A DNA stretch of 9,816 nucleotides from CAYQZD01 sp964421875 (GCA_964421875.1 CAYQZD010000131.1:1-9816); one strand, 5' to 3'; shown: positions 1-7,396, counted from the stretch's first letter. Numbers and translations are program-made. The notes: a model not told the origin generated them from the letters alone.

Positions 1-26
1 TCTGACAGTAGAATAATCGAGGTTCA

Positions 27-67
27 GATTCCCGACGCGTTCACTTCGCTCACTTTCGGAAATGACA
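27..67 (-). repeat. Divergent dispersed repeat remnant (TGTCATT...CGGGAATC type)
   Basis: Read on the minus strand this segment starts TGTCATTTCCGA, passes through GAGCGAAGTGAAC and ends GTCGGGAATC. It resembles in layout the TGTCATTG...AGCGAAGCGAAG opening of the two 116-bp repeats at 2113 and 2856, in opposite orientation. TTCCCGA and TCGGAA at its two ends are nearly complementary, so it could fold. Relationship to the other copies is inferred from short shared words only. Confidence 0.35.
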
Positions 68-141
68 AAATGGATAGTCGCTTCACATATTAAAAGTGAT
101 ATGAAAATTATAAAAAATATCCCTCTAAAACAAGAATTTAC

Positions 142-170
142 TTGACAATTAGTCGATCTTTCAATAAATT
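142..170 (+). promoter_or_regulatory. Sigma70-like promoter upstream of the secreted-protein gene
   Basis: A perfect -35 box TTGACA (142-147) is followed after 17 bases by TAAATT (165-170, four of six matches to TATAAT), in an A/T-rich stretch. Transcription would begin near 177, leaving a leader of about 178 bases that contains the hairpins at 181-246 and 317-331. It is the best promoter candidate for the gene starting at 355. The -10 box is weak and some FCB bacteria use different promoter consensus sequences. Confidence 0.45.
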
Positions 171-180
171 GTAAGTTATG

Positions 181-207
181 TGGCGCAGGATCTCCGACCC
201 CTGCGCT
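181..207 (+). repeat. GGTCTC-family hairpin, copy 1
   Basis: TGGCGCAGGATCTCCGACCC begins a hairpin with stem GCGCAGG (183-189) and CCTGCGC (200-206). It is closely related to the copy at 7218-7243 and more distantly to those at 2235-2260 and 7267-7294. It lies in the predicted transcribed leader of the gene at 355. No T-run follows, so it is not a classical terminator. Confidence 0.7.
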
Positions 208-219
208 GACCACAGTAGA

Positions 220-246
220 GTCGGAATGGTCTCCGTCCCAACCGAC
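220..246 (+). repeat. GGTCTC-family hairpin, copy 2 (divergent stem)
   Basis: GTCGG (220-224) pairs with CCGAC (242-246) around the core GGTCTCCGTCCC. The loop core matches the neighbouring copy at 181-207 while the outer stem is different but still self-complementary. It follows copy 1 by 12 bases, so the leader of the next gene carries two hairpins in tandem. Confidence 0.5.
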
Positions 247-316
247 CAATTCCGCCGCGCTGACAATTATCCCTCCGAGTAATAGCGCTGGATGTGTTGA
301 CATTGCGCTGAAAAAG

Positions 317-331
317 CCGAGTCCCGCTCGG
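317..331 (+). promoter_or_regulatory. Small hairpin next to the ribosome binding site
   Basis: CCGAG (317-321) and CTCGG (327-331) form a 5-bp stem with loop TCCCG. The hairpin ends 10 bases before the GGAGG ribosome binding site at 342-346 of the gene starting at 355. It could influence translation or simply be a short repeat remnant; the sequence cannot decide. Confidence 0.3.
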
Positions 332-354
332 AACCTATTATGGAGGAATACGCT

Positions 355-2046
355 ATGAAACCGCTTCGCATCACGCTTTTCATCATCCTGCTATCGCTGC
401 AAATTGCGGCGGGGGAAGAAGTCCCAGTTTACGAATTCCAGCACCTCACTAATTTGGAAGCCGCTCACTTTCCTGAGCGTATAAAGTTTATGACCGGCGA
501 CACCCTGGAAGGATGGGTGCACTCCAACGGACAGATTGCGATTATGCAATCCCCGATTTTCTACGGTTTGGTCACCACCTGCGCCCCAAGCTTCTGGCAT
601 GGAATAGCATACAATCCCATATTTATGGGACCGCCGCCGGTGTTCAACTATCCGCGCTTTCATTTCACCGAACAGTTCACCCGTTTCCGCCAGCAGGCGA
701 CGGTTTACTCCGCGCCGGAGTACAATTTCGCCGTCGTTTTCCGGGGCAGCCAGGGCTACGACATCGTCCGATGGCCCCTTACTTCGGGCGCCGTTTACAA
801 TCCCAGGAATCCTCAAAATACTGTCCAACGCCGTGGCCGTCCCCATAATCAAGCGCTTTTTTTCGAAAGCGACCTCTATGTCACTGGAACCCGGATGGGT
901 ATCGACTATGGCGTGGCGGGAACCGTCACCATCGGCTGCTCCGGAAATATGTGGCTGATGGACAACATCCGCTATGTCGAAAGCGACCCTGTAACAGGTA
1001 TGATATACGGTCCTACGCCGACTTCTCTGGGGCTGCTCTCGGAATCGAACATACTGATAATGAACACCTGGGCTAACGGCAGGTGCAACGGACGATACCG
1101 CACCAACTCTAATCCCGATTCCAGCGATATCATCATTAACGGCGCGCTTTACGCGCTGAACGGATGTTTCTCCTTCCAAGACCAGAACGACGACCCCAAC
1201 AATCCCGGCGCCTACCCCCCTGACCTCCCGGAATGGTATTTCTCCGCCCCGCCCGGCGGAGGAATCTACCCCTACAATCAGACCCGCGATGAGCGGGGAA
1301 CCATTCACCTCTGGGGCTCGGTCGCCCAATCACGCCGGGGATATGTCCACCGCTCAAATTTCAGCGGCACGGGATACTTTAAAGACTTCAATTACTATTC
1401 ACACATTCTAAACAATCCGCCGCCGTTTTACCCTAAAGTCTCAACAGGCTTGACCTTCAGCGACACCCTGCTGAATTTTGGGAATATTCCGGTTCATTCA
1501 ATTGCTCCGCTGGAACTGAACATCATCAACGAATCCTACGACTCGATTTATATCTATGATTATGATATCATAGATTCTCTTCACTTTATCACGGACTTTC
1601 AGGACACGGGATATTTTTATAATGGTGAGACCATCACCGGTTTTGTCTATTTTACGCCATATGCTACAGGTTGGGGGTGGGCCCTATTGTATGTGAGGAC
1701 CGATATGGGGGATTTCTCCATCCGTATGGAGGGGAGAGGAGTCAGTAATATAGATGAAAACATGATTTCGGCGCGCGGTGATAAGGGTAGTATTACCTTC
1801 CGGGACGCTTCCCCCAACCCCTTCAACAGCAGCGTCACCCTGAAATTCACCGCCCCTTCTCCCGGTAAAGCCCGTTTCGAAGTCTTCAACACCGCCGGAA
1901 GAAGAGTTTACGCCAGCGTGGTCGATTATTACACCGGCTTGAACTATGTGGCGTGGGTGCCCCTGAAAGAGCCTTCCGGCGTCTATTTCTACCGCCTGAA
2001 ATGCGGTGAATCCGCTTGCAAAGGAAAGGTGGTTTATCTGCGGTGA
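355..2046 (+). CDS. Secreted protein of unknown function with C-terminal type IX secretion sorting domain
   Basis: Predicted 563-residue exported protein. The start at 355 is chosen because GGAGG (342-346) sits 8 bases ahead of it and it gives a clean signal peptide (MKPLRITLFIILLSLQIAAG, cut near residue 20); the in-frame ATG at 340 overlaps that ribosome binding site. Residues about 25-360 form one large domain with FMTGDTLEGWVHSNGQI near the start, VTIGCSGNMWLMDNIRY in the middle and GTIHLWGSVAQSRRGYVHRS near the end. From memory this resembles DUF4900-type proteins of Cloacimonadota and relatives, whose function is unknown. Residues about 365-475 (TFSDTLLNFGNIPV ...) look like an ASH/choice-of-anchor-D beta-sandwich. 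Residues about 480-563 (SPNPFNSS ... PSGVYFYRL) are a T9SS type A sorting domain, implying export across the outer membrane and surface attachment. Two cysteines near the C-terminus (KCGESACKG) are unusual in that domain. Promoter candidate at 142-170; no terminator seen directly after the stop. Confidence 0.88.
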   Translation: MKPLRITLFIILLSLQIAAGEEVPVYEFQHLTNLEAAHFPERIKFMTGDTLEGWVHSNGQIAIMQSPIFYGLVTTCAPSFWHGIAYNPIFMGPPPVFNYPRFHFTEQFTRFRQQATVYSAPEYNFAVVFRGSQGYDIVRWPLTSGAVYNPRNPQNTVQRRGRPHNQALFFESDLYVTGTRMGIDYGVAGTVTIGCSGNMWLMDNIRYVESDPVTGMIYGPTPTSLGLLSESNILIMNTWANGRCNGRYRTNSNPDSSDIIINGALYALNGCFSFQDQNDDPNNPGAYPPDLPEWYFSAPPGGGIYPYNQTRDERGTIHLWGSVAQSRRGYVHRSNFSGTGYFKDFNYYSHILNNPPPFYPKVSTGLTFSDTLLNFGNIPVHSIAPLELNIINESYDSIYIYDYDIIDSLHFITDFQDTGYFYNGETITGFVYFTPYATGWGWALLYVRTDMGDFSIRMEGRGVSNIDENMISARGDKGSITFRDASPNPFNSSVTLKFTAPSPGKARFEVFNTAGRRVYASVVDYYTGLNYVAWVPLKEPSGVYFYRLKCGESACKGKVVYLR

Positions 2047-2112
2047 TTTGCTATATTTCGGATATTTGACTAAATTCTCCTTGTAAATAGAGGCAATAAT
2101 GAAAAAAAATTG

Positions 2113-2228
2113 TGTCATTGCCAGCGAAGCGAAGCGCTCTTTTCCTCGTTCCCGCGCTCCCGCGTGGGAATGCAGACATATCGTCTTATAAATTCGTTAA
2201 ATTCGTTTAATCCGTTGTGAATATAAAC
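2113..2228 (+). repeat. 116-bp direct repeat, copy A
   Basis: This segment matches 2856-2971 over 116 bases with 7 substitutions and no gap by direct reading. It opens with TGTCATTG and AGCGAAGCGAAGCGCTC, a type of sequence widespread as intergenic repeats in bacteria, and contains the hairpin GTTCCCGCGC-TCCC-GCGTGGGAAT, which pairs with two G-T wobbles. It ends with TTTAATCCGTTGTGAATATA. It starts 66 bases after the stop of the secreted-protein gene. No coding potential. Confidence 0.9.
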
Positions 2229-2234
2229 ATATTG

Positions 2235-2260
2235 TGGCGCATGGTCTCTGCATCCTACAC
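2235..2260 (+). repeat. GGTCTC-family hairpin, copy 3 (degenerate)
   Basis: TGGCGCATGGTCTCTGCATC resembles the copy at 7218 (TGGCGCAGGGTCTCCGCACC), with three differences over those 20 bases. The stem is eroded, with ATG/CAT still pairing around GTCTCTG and GTG/CAC at the ends. It lies just after direct repeat A and ahead of the broken zinc-ribbon gene. Confidence 0.5.
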
Positions 2261-2328
2261 CAAGTAATTTATGATTATAAAATTGCACCTGAATGTTCAG
2301 AATCGGCAGCACTACAAATGAGGTTAAA

Positions 2329-2801
2329 ATGGATATTAGATGTCTAAATTGCCAGACCATTATTTCAGATGTTTCCGCACCGCCCGACAAATGCGCCAAT
2401 TGTGGACATGATTTCAGTTATGGTGGTTGGATTAGAATTATTGGTCCTGATGAAGCAAATGCCTTGACTTTAGGATTATCCGATTCTGAAAGTGAAAACA
2501 CCTCAGGGCAGGGAAGACATGCGTCTGTGCCAAACGAAATAAAAAATTGGAATTGGGGCGCTTTTCTTTTTACCTGGATTTGGGGAATAGGCAATAACAC
2601 TTTTATTGCCTTTCTTTGCTTTATCCCGATAATAAACATTGCAGTGGTCTTTGTGTTGGGAGCAAAAGGTAATTAATGGGCTTGGCAAAATAAGCGTTGG
2701 GACAGCGTTGAACATTTTAAAAAAGTACAAAAAAATGGGCTATTGCGGGAGCTATAGTAATATTATTACAATTAATAATCCTAATAATATGTAATTCCTA
2801 A
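2329..2801 (+). pseudogene. Broken gene for a zinc-ribbon membrane protein (in-frame stop and frameshift)
   Basis: The intact part starts at 2329 (GAGG at 2320-2323, 5 bases ahead; an earlier ATG at 2293 has no such site) and reads 115 residues to TAA at 2674-2676. Residues C5, C8, C22 and C25 form a zinc ribbon; residues 34-73 are polar; residues 74-115 (NWNWGAFLFTWIWGIGNN ... FVLGAKGN) are hydrophobic and belong to a family I recognise from memory, without a known function. Family members continue after GN with E-WAWxNKRWDSxEHFKKVQKKWA and a last membrane segment. Exactly this is present past the stop: WAWQNKRWDSVEHFKKVQK at 2677-2733, then KWAIAGAIVILLQLIILIIC after a one-base shift in the A-run 2729-2735 (7 A's where 8 restore the frame), ending at TAA 2799-2801. 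The TAA stands where the family has Glu, one base from GAA. Two lesions favour a pseudogene over a sequencing error. Its A/T-rich codons differ from the flanking genes, suggesting transfer. Confidence 0.8.
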
Positions 2802-2855
2802 TCTATCAATTCCCTGTTGTAGTCAGTCTGTCCGAGGTTAGAAAAAACACCATAT

Positions 2856-2971
2856 TGTCATTGCGAACGAAGCGAAGCGCTCTTTTCCTCGTTCCCACGC
2901 TCCCGCGTGGGAACGCAGACATATCCTCTTATAAATTTGTTTAATTCGTTTAATCCGTTGTGAATATAAAC
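2856..2971 (+). repeat. 116-bp direct repeat, copy B
   Basis: Second copy of the repeat at 2113-2228, same orientation, 109 of 116 positions identical. Its hairpin is perfect: GTTCCCACGC (2891-2900), loop TCCC, GCGTGGGAAC (2905-2914). The two copies bracket 627 bases containing the broken zinc-ribbon gene. The copy ends 105 bases before the protease start codon. Confidence 0.9.
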
Positions 2972-3051
2972 TCCAAATAAACAAATGCATATATTGCTTG
3001 CTTCTGAGAATTAAAGTGGAATCCATTTGCATCACTCTTTATTATTGTTAA

Positions 3052-3070
3052 TATAATCATCTTCCCGGAG
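3052..3070 (+). promoter_or_regulatory. -10 box and ribosome binding site of the protease gene
   Basis: TATAAT at 3052-3057 is a perfect -10 box in an A/T-rich stretch; the only -35 candidate is a weak TTGCAT at 3027-3032 with a long 19-base gap. GGAG at 3067-3070 lies 6 bases before the ATG at 3077 and fixes that start. If the promoter is real, the leader is only about 13 bases. Ribosome site well supported, promoter weakly. Confidence 0.4.
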
Positions 3071-3076
3071 CCTTTG

Positions 3077-6000
3077 ATGAAAAAAACAATCATATCTTCA
3101 GTCTCCATTATCCTGCTTAGTCTAACCGCCGCCGCCGCCGATTTCATCCCCTTCGATAAGGTCTCCGCCGCCGGCGGGATGAACGCGGAATTCACCGATA
3201 CCGGCCACTCCGGCGCGGAGCTTTCCCTCCGCATCGACGGAGTGATGGTGGAAACTAAAGTCTTGCAGGGTGAACGCTTCGCCCGCCTGTTCTGGGAAAA
3301 CGCCGGAGTTTCCGGACAAATCGGCCAGCCCCTGATTCCGGTTTACCGCTTTTTCCTAAGAATCCCTCACGGCGCGGAAGTATCGCCAATGATCGTAAGT
3401 TCGCATACCGAGGAATTCGCATTGAGCAAACTGCGCGCCGCCGGGCGGTTGGTCCCGGTGCAGCCCCCGCTGGAAAAGCTCCCCGGCGCCAAACCCGATT
3501 TCCGTATCGACCGCGCCGCGTATTCAATAGATTCCTATTCCGATGCAGCGCTGGTGCGGATTGAAAGCTATCCGGTTATCCGGGGACACAGCTTAGCTGT
3601 AGTGGAAGTCCGCCCCCTCGACTACAATCCCCTCGCGGGAACGGTCAAAATCCACACCGATCTGCGCCTCCGGTTCAATTTCACCGGCGGGGATTTATCC
3701 CGTACAAAGGCTAATCTGGATAGGTATAACTCCGCTCATTTTAACCGTATGGTGAACGATTTGGTGAAAAATCCCGGCGTATTCGCCGCCGATTCCCTCC
3801 CCGACCCGCCGGGACTGCTGGTAATCTGCCCCGATATTTCCGATTACATCAGCGCCCTCCAGCCCCTGCTAAATTGGAAGTCCGGCAAGGGATTCCACAC
3901 CTCTCTGGTCACCACCACTCAAACCGGCGCTTCCGCCCAGCTGATAAAAGACTACATCACTAACGCTTATAACACCTGGACAGTCCCCCCTTCCTTCGTC
4001 CTGCTGGTGGGGGACGTGCAATACATCCCCAACTGGACCGGCGGCGGTTCCGGCAGTCCCGCCACCGACCTCAATTACGCCCTGCTGCAGGGCACGGACT
4101 ACTTGCCCGACATCGGCGTGAGCCGTTTTTCACCCGGAACCGCTATCGAGCTTCGTAATATGGTGGGAAAAACTCTGGAATACGAGCGGGTAGAGTGGAC
4201 CGGGAACGACACCTGGGAACGTTACGCCGTCTTTATGGCTTCCAATGACAACTGGCAGGTTTCTGAAGGCACCCATGAATATGTGATTAACAATTACCTT
4301 CTGCCCGCCGGTTACCAGGTGGACCGGCTCTACTGCCACACATACAGCGCCACCACTCAGCAGGTCGCCAACGCCTTCAACGCCGGCCGCTCCCAGGGCA
4401 CCTATTCCGGGCACGGCAGCGAAACCAGTTGGGGCGACGGCCCCCCCTTCAACCAGAACGATGTCCGCGCCTTGACCAACGATGTGTATCCCGTGGTGCA
4501 AAGCTATTCCTGCCTCACCGGCAGGTTCACCCGCGATGAGTGTTTCGCTGAAACCTGGATAAGGCACGAGCAAGGCGCGCTGGCGTTCTGGGGCTCTTCG
4601 GTAACATCATACTGGGACGAGGACGACATCCTCGAAAAGCGGGTCTATCAAGCCATCTATGACAACCAGATTCCCAACGACACTGTTAATTTCACCTGGA
4701 TAAACGGCTTCACTGACTACGGCAAGCTGAAACTATACGAACACTACGGCCACAGCGGCACGGTCCAGCGCTATTTCGAAATGTACAATGTGATGGGGGA
4801 CGGCTCCGTAGATATCTGGACCAGCGTTCCCCAACAGGTGGTCTTTACCCATCCCGCCGCCGTATTCTTGGGGACTACGCAGGTTCAGCTGAACGTGTCC
4901 GGTCATCCCCACTGGGCGCTGGTATGCGCTCGCTCCACGGTGGAAAGCAATGTTTACGCTTCAGGATACGCCGACGCTTCCGGCGCCATTACCCTGAACT
5001 TCAATCCGGCTCCTTCCCAGCCCGGTACTATGATTTTCACCGTCACCGGCCATGACCTTCACCCCGTAGTGGACTCGGTAGCCCTGATTCCCGCCTCAGG
5101 ACCTTATGTGGTGTTCGATTCGGTGGCGATTAATGATATCGGAGGCAACAACAACGGACGCCTCGATTTCAACGAAAATGTCTTCCTGACTATACGGGTG
5201 GAAAACGTGGGCATCGCCGTCGCCAACAACGTGGAGGTCAGAATCTCTACCGATGACATCTACACCGCCGTGCTTGACAGCGCGGAAAATTACGGCAACA
5301 TCGCCGCCGGAGCCACCGCCGCTGTCCCCGACGGATTCCGTATTCAGGTTTCCGGCGAGGTGCCGGATATGCATATTATCAGGTTCATCCTGCGCGCCAC
5401 CGACGGCCAGAATGTCTGGGAATCCCCCTTCACCATCCTCGCCCACGCGCCCGAAGTCCATTTCGTAGCGCTGACCATCACCGAGGTCATCGGAAACAAT
5501 AACAACCGCTTCGATCCCGGAGAAACCGTCAACTTCGAGGTGACAGTGAGGAACGCCGGCTCCTGCGATGTGCAAACCCTGGCAACCGAACTCAGCGCTT
5601 CCGAATCCCGGATAACCATACCCGTCAATACCTTCGTTATGAGGTCGGTGTCAGCCGGAGCAACCGCCAACCTTCATTATAGTAATATTCAAGCCTCTAA
5701 TACAATGCCGCAAGGCGCGCTGGTCAATTTTTACCTCAATATGACCGGCAACAACAACTATGCCGCCGAGGACAGCTTCGATGTCATAATCGGCGACACC
5801 CTCTGCCTCCCCACCGGTCCCGACAATTACGGCTACTCAGCCTACGACCCCTTCGACGCCCCCGAAATGCCGATTTACCGCTGGACGGAAATCAGCGCCG
5901 ATTCCGGCGGACCCGGAACCATGGTTATCTTCACTATGGATGACCAGGTCTTCCAGTTTCCCCTTCCCTTCAGTTTCACATATTATGGTCAAAGCTACGA

Positions 6001-7159
6001 TACCATTTCCATTGCCGCCAACGGCTGGATTGCCCCCGGAGTTGTCACCCAGGACGACTATTCCAACTCCCCCATACCCAATCCCGACGGCCCCCCCCGG
6101 ATGATCGCCCCCTACTGGGAAGACCTCTCGCCCCAGCGAACCAACTCCGGCAAGGTCTGGCGCTATTACGACATTATCGACCACCGCTATATCGTGGAAT
6201 ACAACCACATTGAACAGTACCGGCCCACCGGCTCTTTCGAAACCTTCCAGGTTATCCTCTTCGATCCCGCCCATCACCCGACCACCACCGGCGACGGGCG
6301 CATCCTCTTCCAGTATAAGGATATGTCCGCCTCCATAAACTCGGAAGGCACCATCGGCATCGAAAACGAAGCTCAGAACGATGGACTGGAGTACTTCTTC
6401 GACGGCGATTATCATCCCTACGCTCATCCGGTTCAAAACCTGTTCGCCCTGATGATAACCACCCCTGCGGGAGCCCCCGCGCCCCTGACGGTGACTATGA
6501 CGCCGATGAATCCCCCCATCGCGGTTCCCGGCGGCGGCGGAATATTCGAATATGATGCGGTCATAAACAACAACAGCGCCAATCCCCTGACCTTCGACGC
6601 CTGGATTGATGTTATCCTTCCCGGCGGGAACGTCTATGGTCCACTGTTGCTCCGCACCGGTCTGAACATCCCCGCAGGGGCGGTGATATCCCGCCATCTG
6701 ACTCAAACCGTGCCCGGAATCGCCCCTCCCGGAAGCTATACCTACCGCGGCAATGCCGGACAATACCCCGATTCGGTCGCCGCCAGCGACACTTTCCCCT
6801 TCACCAAGCTGCCCGCTTTTGACCAGTGCGAAGAGGCGTTTGAAGGGTGGAATTTGACCGGCTGGGAGGAAAGCGGAACCGCTTTCGCTTTACCCGAATC
6901 CTATGAACTGTCGCAGAACTACCCCAATCCTTTCAATCCCGCCACCACCATCGAATTCGCCCTGCCTCAAGCTACGAATGTCAGCCTCCGAGTATTCAAC
7001 ATCAAAGGCGGGGAAGTCGCCGTTCTCACCCAAGGATTCCACGCTGCAGGCGGTTATTCAATAACCTTCGACGCCTCACGGCTGGCTTCAGGCGTATATC
7101 TATACAAACTCCAAGCGGGAACGTTTACCGCTACGCGAAAGATGCTCTTAGTCAAGTAG
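3077..7159 (+). CDS. Secreted gingipain-type cysteine protease (peptidase family C25) with T9SS sorting domain
   Basis: Predicted 1360-residue surface endopeptidase. The ATG at 3077 is preferred to the TTG just before it because of GGAG at 3067-3070. Signal peptide residues 1-21 (KKTIISSVSIILLSLTAAAA). Residues about 75-200 fit a C25 propeptide (GQPLIPVYRFFLRIPHGAEV). The catalytic domain spans about 245-580, from GLLVICPDISDYI to YNVMGDGS; the catalytic pair is His446 in YSGHGSETSWGDG and Cys479 in SYSCLTGRF. They are 33 residues apart, as His211 and Cys244 are in gingipain RgpB. An Ig-like segment follows (about 585-675), then two adhesion/CARDB-like repeats, each with an Asn/Asp-rich, possibly calcium-binding motif (DIGGNNNGRLD from 687, EVIGNNNNRFD from 803; 116 residues apart). 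Residues 910-1130 are a beta-rich domain (FTYYGQSYDTISIAANGWI), about 1137-1255 another, and 1274-1360 a T9SS type A domain (NYPNPFNPATTIEF ... SGVYLYKL). Such proteases degrade external proteins; substrate preference cannot be read here. The T9SS machinery is not in the window. Confidence 0.93.
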   Translation: MKKTIISSVSIILLSLTAAAADFIPFDKVSAAGGMNAEFTDTGHSGAELSLRIDGVMVETKVLQGERFARLFWENAGVSGQIGQPLIPVYRFFLRIPHGAEVSPMIVSSHTEEFALSKLRAAGRLVPVQPPLEKLPGAKPDFRIDRAAYSIDSYSDAALVRIESYPVIRGHSLAVVEVRPLDYNPLAGTVKIHTDLRLRFNFTGGDLSRTKANLDRYNSAHFNRMVNDLVKNPGVFAADSLPDPPGLLVICPDISDYISALQPLLNWKSGKGFHTSLVTTTQTGASAQLIKDYITNAYNTWTVPPSFVLLVGDVQYIPNWTGGGSGSPATDLNYALLQGTDYLPDIGVSRFSPGTAIELRNMVGKTLEYERVEWTGNDTWERYAVFMASNDNWQVSEGTHEYVINNYLLPAGYQVDRLYCHTYSATTQQVANAFNAGRSQGTYSGHGSETSWGDGPPFNQNDVRALTNDVYPVVQSYSCLTGRFTRDECFAETWIRHEQGALAFWGSSVTSYWDEDDILEKRVYQAIYDNQIPNDTVNFTWINGFTDYGKLKLYEHYGHSGTVQRYFEMYNVMGDGSVDIWTSVPQQVVFTHPAAVFLGTTQVQLNVSGHPHWALVCARSTVESNVYASGYADASGAITLNFNPAPSQPGTMIFTVTGHDLHPVVDSVALIPASGPYVVFDSVAINDIGGNNNGRLDFNENVFLTIRVENVGIAVANNVEVRISTDDIYTAVLDSAENYGNIAAGATAAVPDGFRIQVSGEVPDMHIIRFILRATDGQNVWESPFTILAHAPEVHFVALTITEVIGNNNNRFDPGETVNFEVTVRNAGSCDVQTLATELSASESRITIPVNTFVMRSVSAGATANLHYSNIQASNTMPQGALVNFYLNMTGNNNYAAEDSFDVIIGDTLCLPTGPDNYGYSAYDPFDAPEMPIYRWTEISADSGGPGTMVIFTMDDQVFQFPLPFSFTYYGQSYDTISIAANGWIAPGVVTQDDYSNSPIPNPDGPPRMIAPYWEDLSPQRTNSGKVWRYYDIIDHRYIVEYNHIEQYRPTGSFETFQVILFDPAHHPTTTGDGRILFQYKDMSASINSEGTIGIENEAQNDGLEYFFDGDYHPYAHPVQNLFALMITTPAGAPAPLTVTMTPMNPPIAVPGGGGIFEYDAVINNNSANPLTFDAWIDVILPGGNVYGPLLLRTGLNIPAGAVISRHLTQTVPGIAPPGSYTYRGNAGQYPDSVAASDTFPFTKLPAFDQCEEAFEGWNLTGWEESGTAFALPESYELSQNYPNPFNPATTIEFALPQATNVSLRVFNIKGGEVAVLTQGFHAAGGYSITFDASRLASGVYLYKLQAGTFTATRKMLLVK

Positions 7160-7213
7160 GGGCGAAGCATTTTTTGAATATATATAATAATATCAAGCGC
7201 TTGAAAAATGCTT
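7156..7213 (+). repeat. GGGCGAAGCATT repeat, copy 1, with internal inverted repeat
   Basis: GTAGGGGCGAAGCATT (7156-7171) overlaps the protease stop codon and recurs at 7966-7981 with one difference. AAGCATTTTT (7165-7174) is perfectly complementary to AAAAATGCTT (7204-7213), and the interval contains the perfect 12-bp palindrome TCAAGCGCTTGA (7193-7204). The whole could fold as a long hairpin in the 3' end of the protease transcript. Confidence 0.6.
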
Positions 7214-7217
7214 ATCA

Positions 7218-7243
7218 TGGCGCAGGGTCTCCGCACCCTGCGA
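7218..7243 (+). repeat. GGTCTC-family hairpin, copy 4
   Basis: CGCAGGGT (7221-7228) pairs perfectly with ACCCTGCG (7235-7242) across the six-base loop CTCCGC. It is the best-formed copy of the family. It lies 58 bases after the protease stop, with an inverted copy 24 bases further on. Confidence 0.75.
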
Positions 7244-7266
7244 TATATAATTAATATACAAATACT

Positions 7267-7294
7267 TGCAACAAGGTGCAGAGACCCTGTTGCA
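7267..7294 (-). repeat. GGTCTC-family hairpin, copy 5 (inverted orientation)
   Basis: TGCAACAAGGT (7267-7277) pairs with ACCCTGTTGCA (7284-7294) with one mismatch around loop GCAGAG. Read on the minus strand the centre is GGGTCTCTGCACC, matching the other copies, while the stem bases differ from theirs yet still pair. With copy 4 it forms an inverted pair in the space after the protease gene. Confidence 0.65.
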
Positions 7295-7340
7295 CAAAAC
7301 TAATCTTCAGTGCCAGTAAAGGTAAATCCTGACCAAATAT

Positions 7341-7369
7341 CGGGGGCGGTAAAAATCGCCCCCGTTTTT
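7341..7369 (+). terminator. Rho-independent terminator
   Basis: CGGGGGCG (7341-7348) and CGCCCCCG (7357-7364) form a perfect 8-bp G/C stem with loop GTAAAAAT, followed directly by five T's (7365-7369). The T-run is on the plus strand only, so it stops plus-strand transcription. It most likely ends the protease transcript, 182 bases after that stop codon. It also lies just before the acetyltransferase gene, so that gene needs its own promoter, read-through or attenuation. Confidence 0.85.
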
Positions 7370-7396
7370 ATGAGCGATTTTAGCGGAATGGTAATT

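Noticed and set aside
297..302. Second TTGACA box before the secreted-protein gene
   Set aside because: The only -10-like match (TATTAT, 336-341) is 33 bases away, too far for a sigma70 promoter.
391..1329. Long open frame on the minus strand opposite the secreted-protein gene
   Set aside because: Its translation is Gly/Arg/Val-rich with no recognisable motif, and the plus strand encodes a convincing signal peptide and T9SS domain.
2113..2971. The 116-bp repeats as ends of an insertion sequence or integrative element
   Set aside because: They are direct, not inverted, and no transposase or integrase is encoded between them.
3074..3076. TTG start codon for the protease
   Set aside because: The ATG immediately after it has the better distance to GGAG at 3067-3070 and gives the same protein less one residue.
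5837..6763. Long open frame on the minus strand inside the protease gene
   Set aside because: Gly/Val-rich low-information product caused by the G/C-rich codon pattern of the coding strand; no ribosome site or family motif.
7218..7294. The paired GGTCTC hairpins as terminators of the protease gene
   Set aside because: Neither is followed by a T-run; the hairpin at 7341-7369 fits far better.
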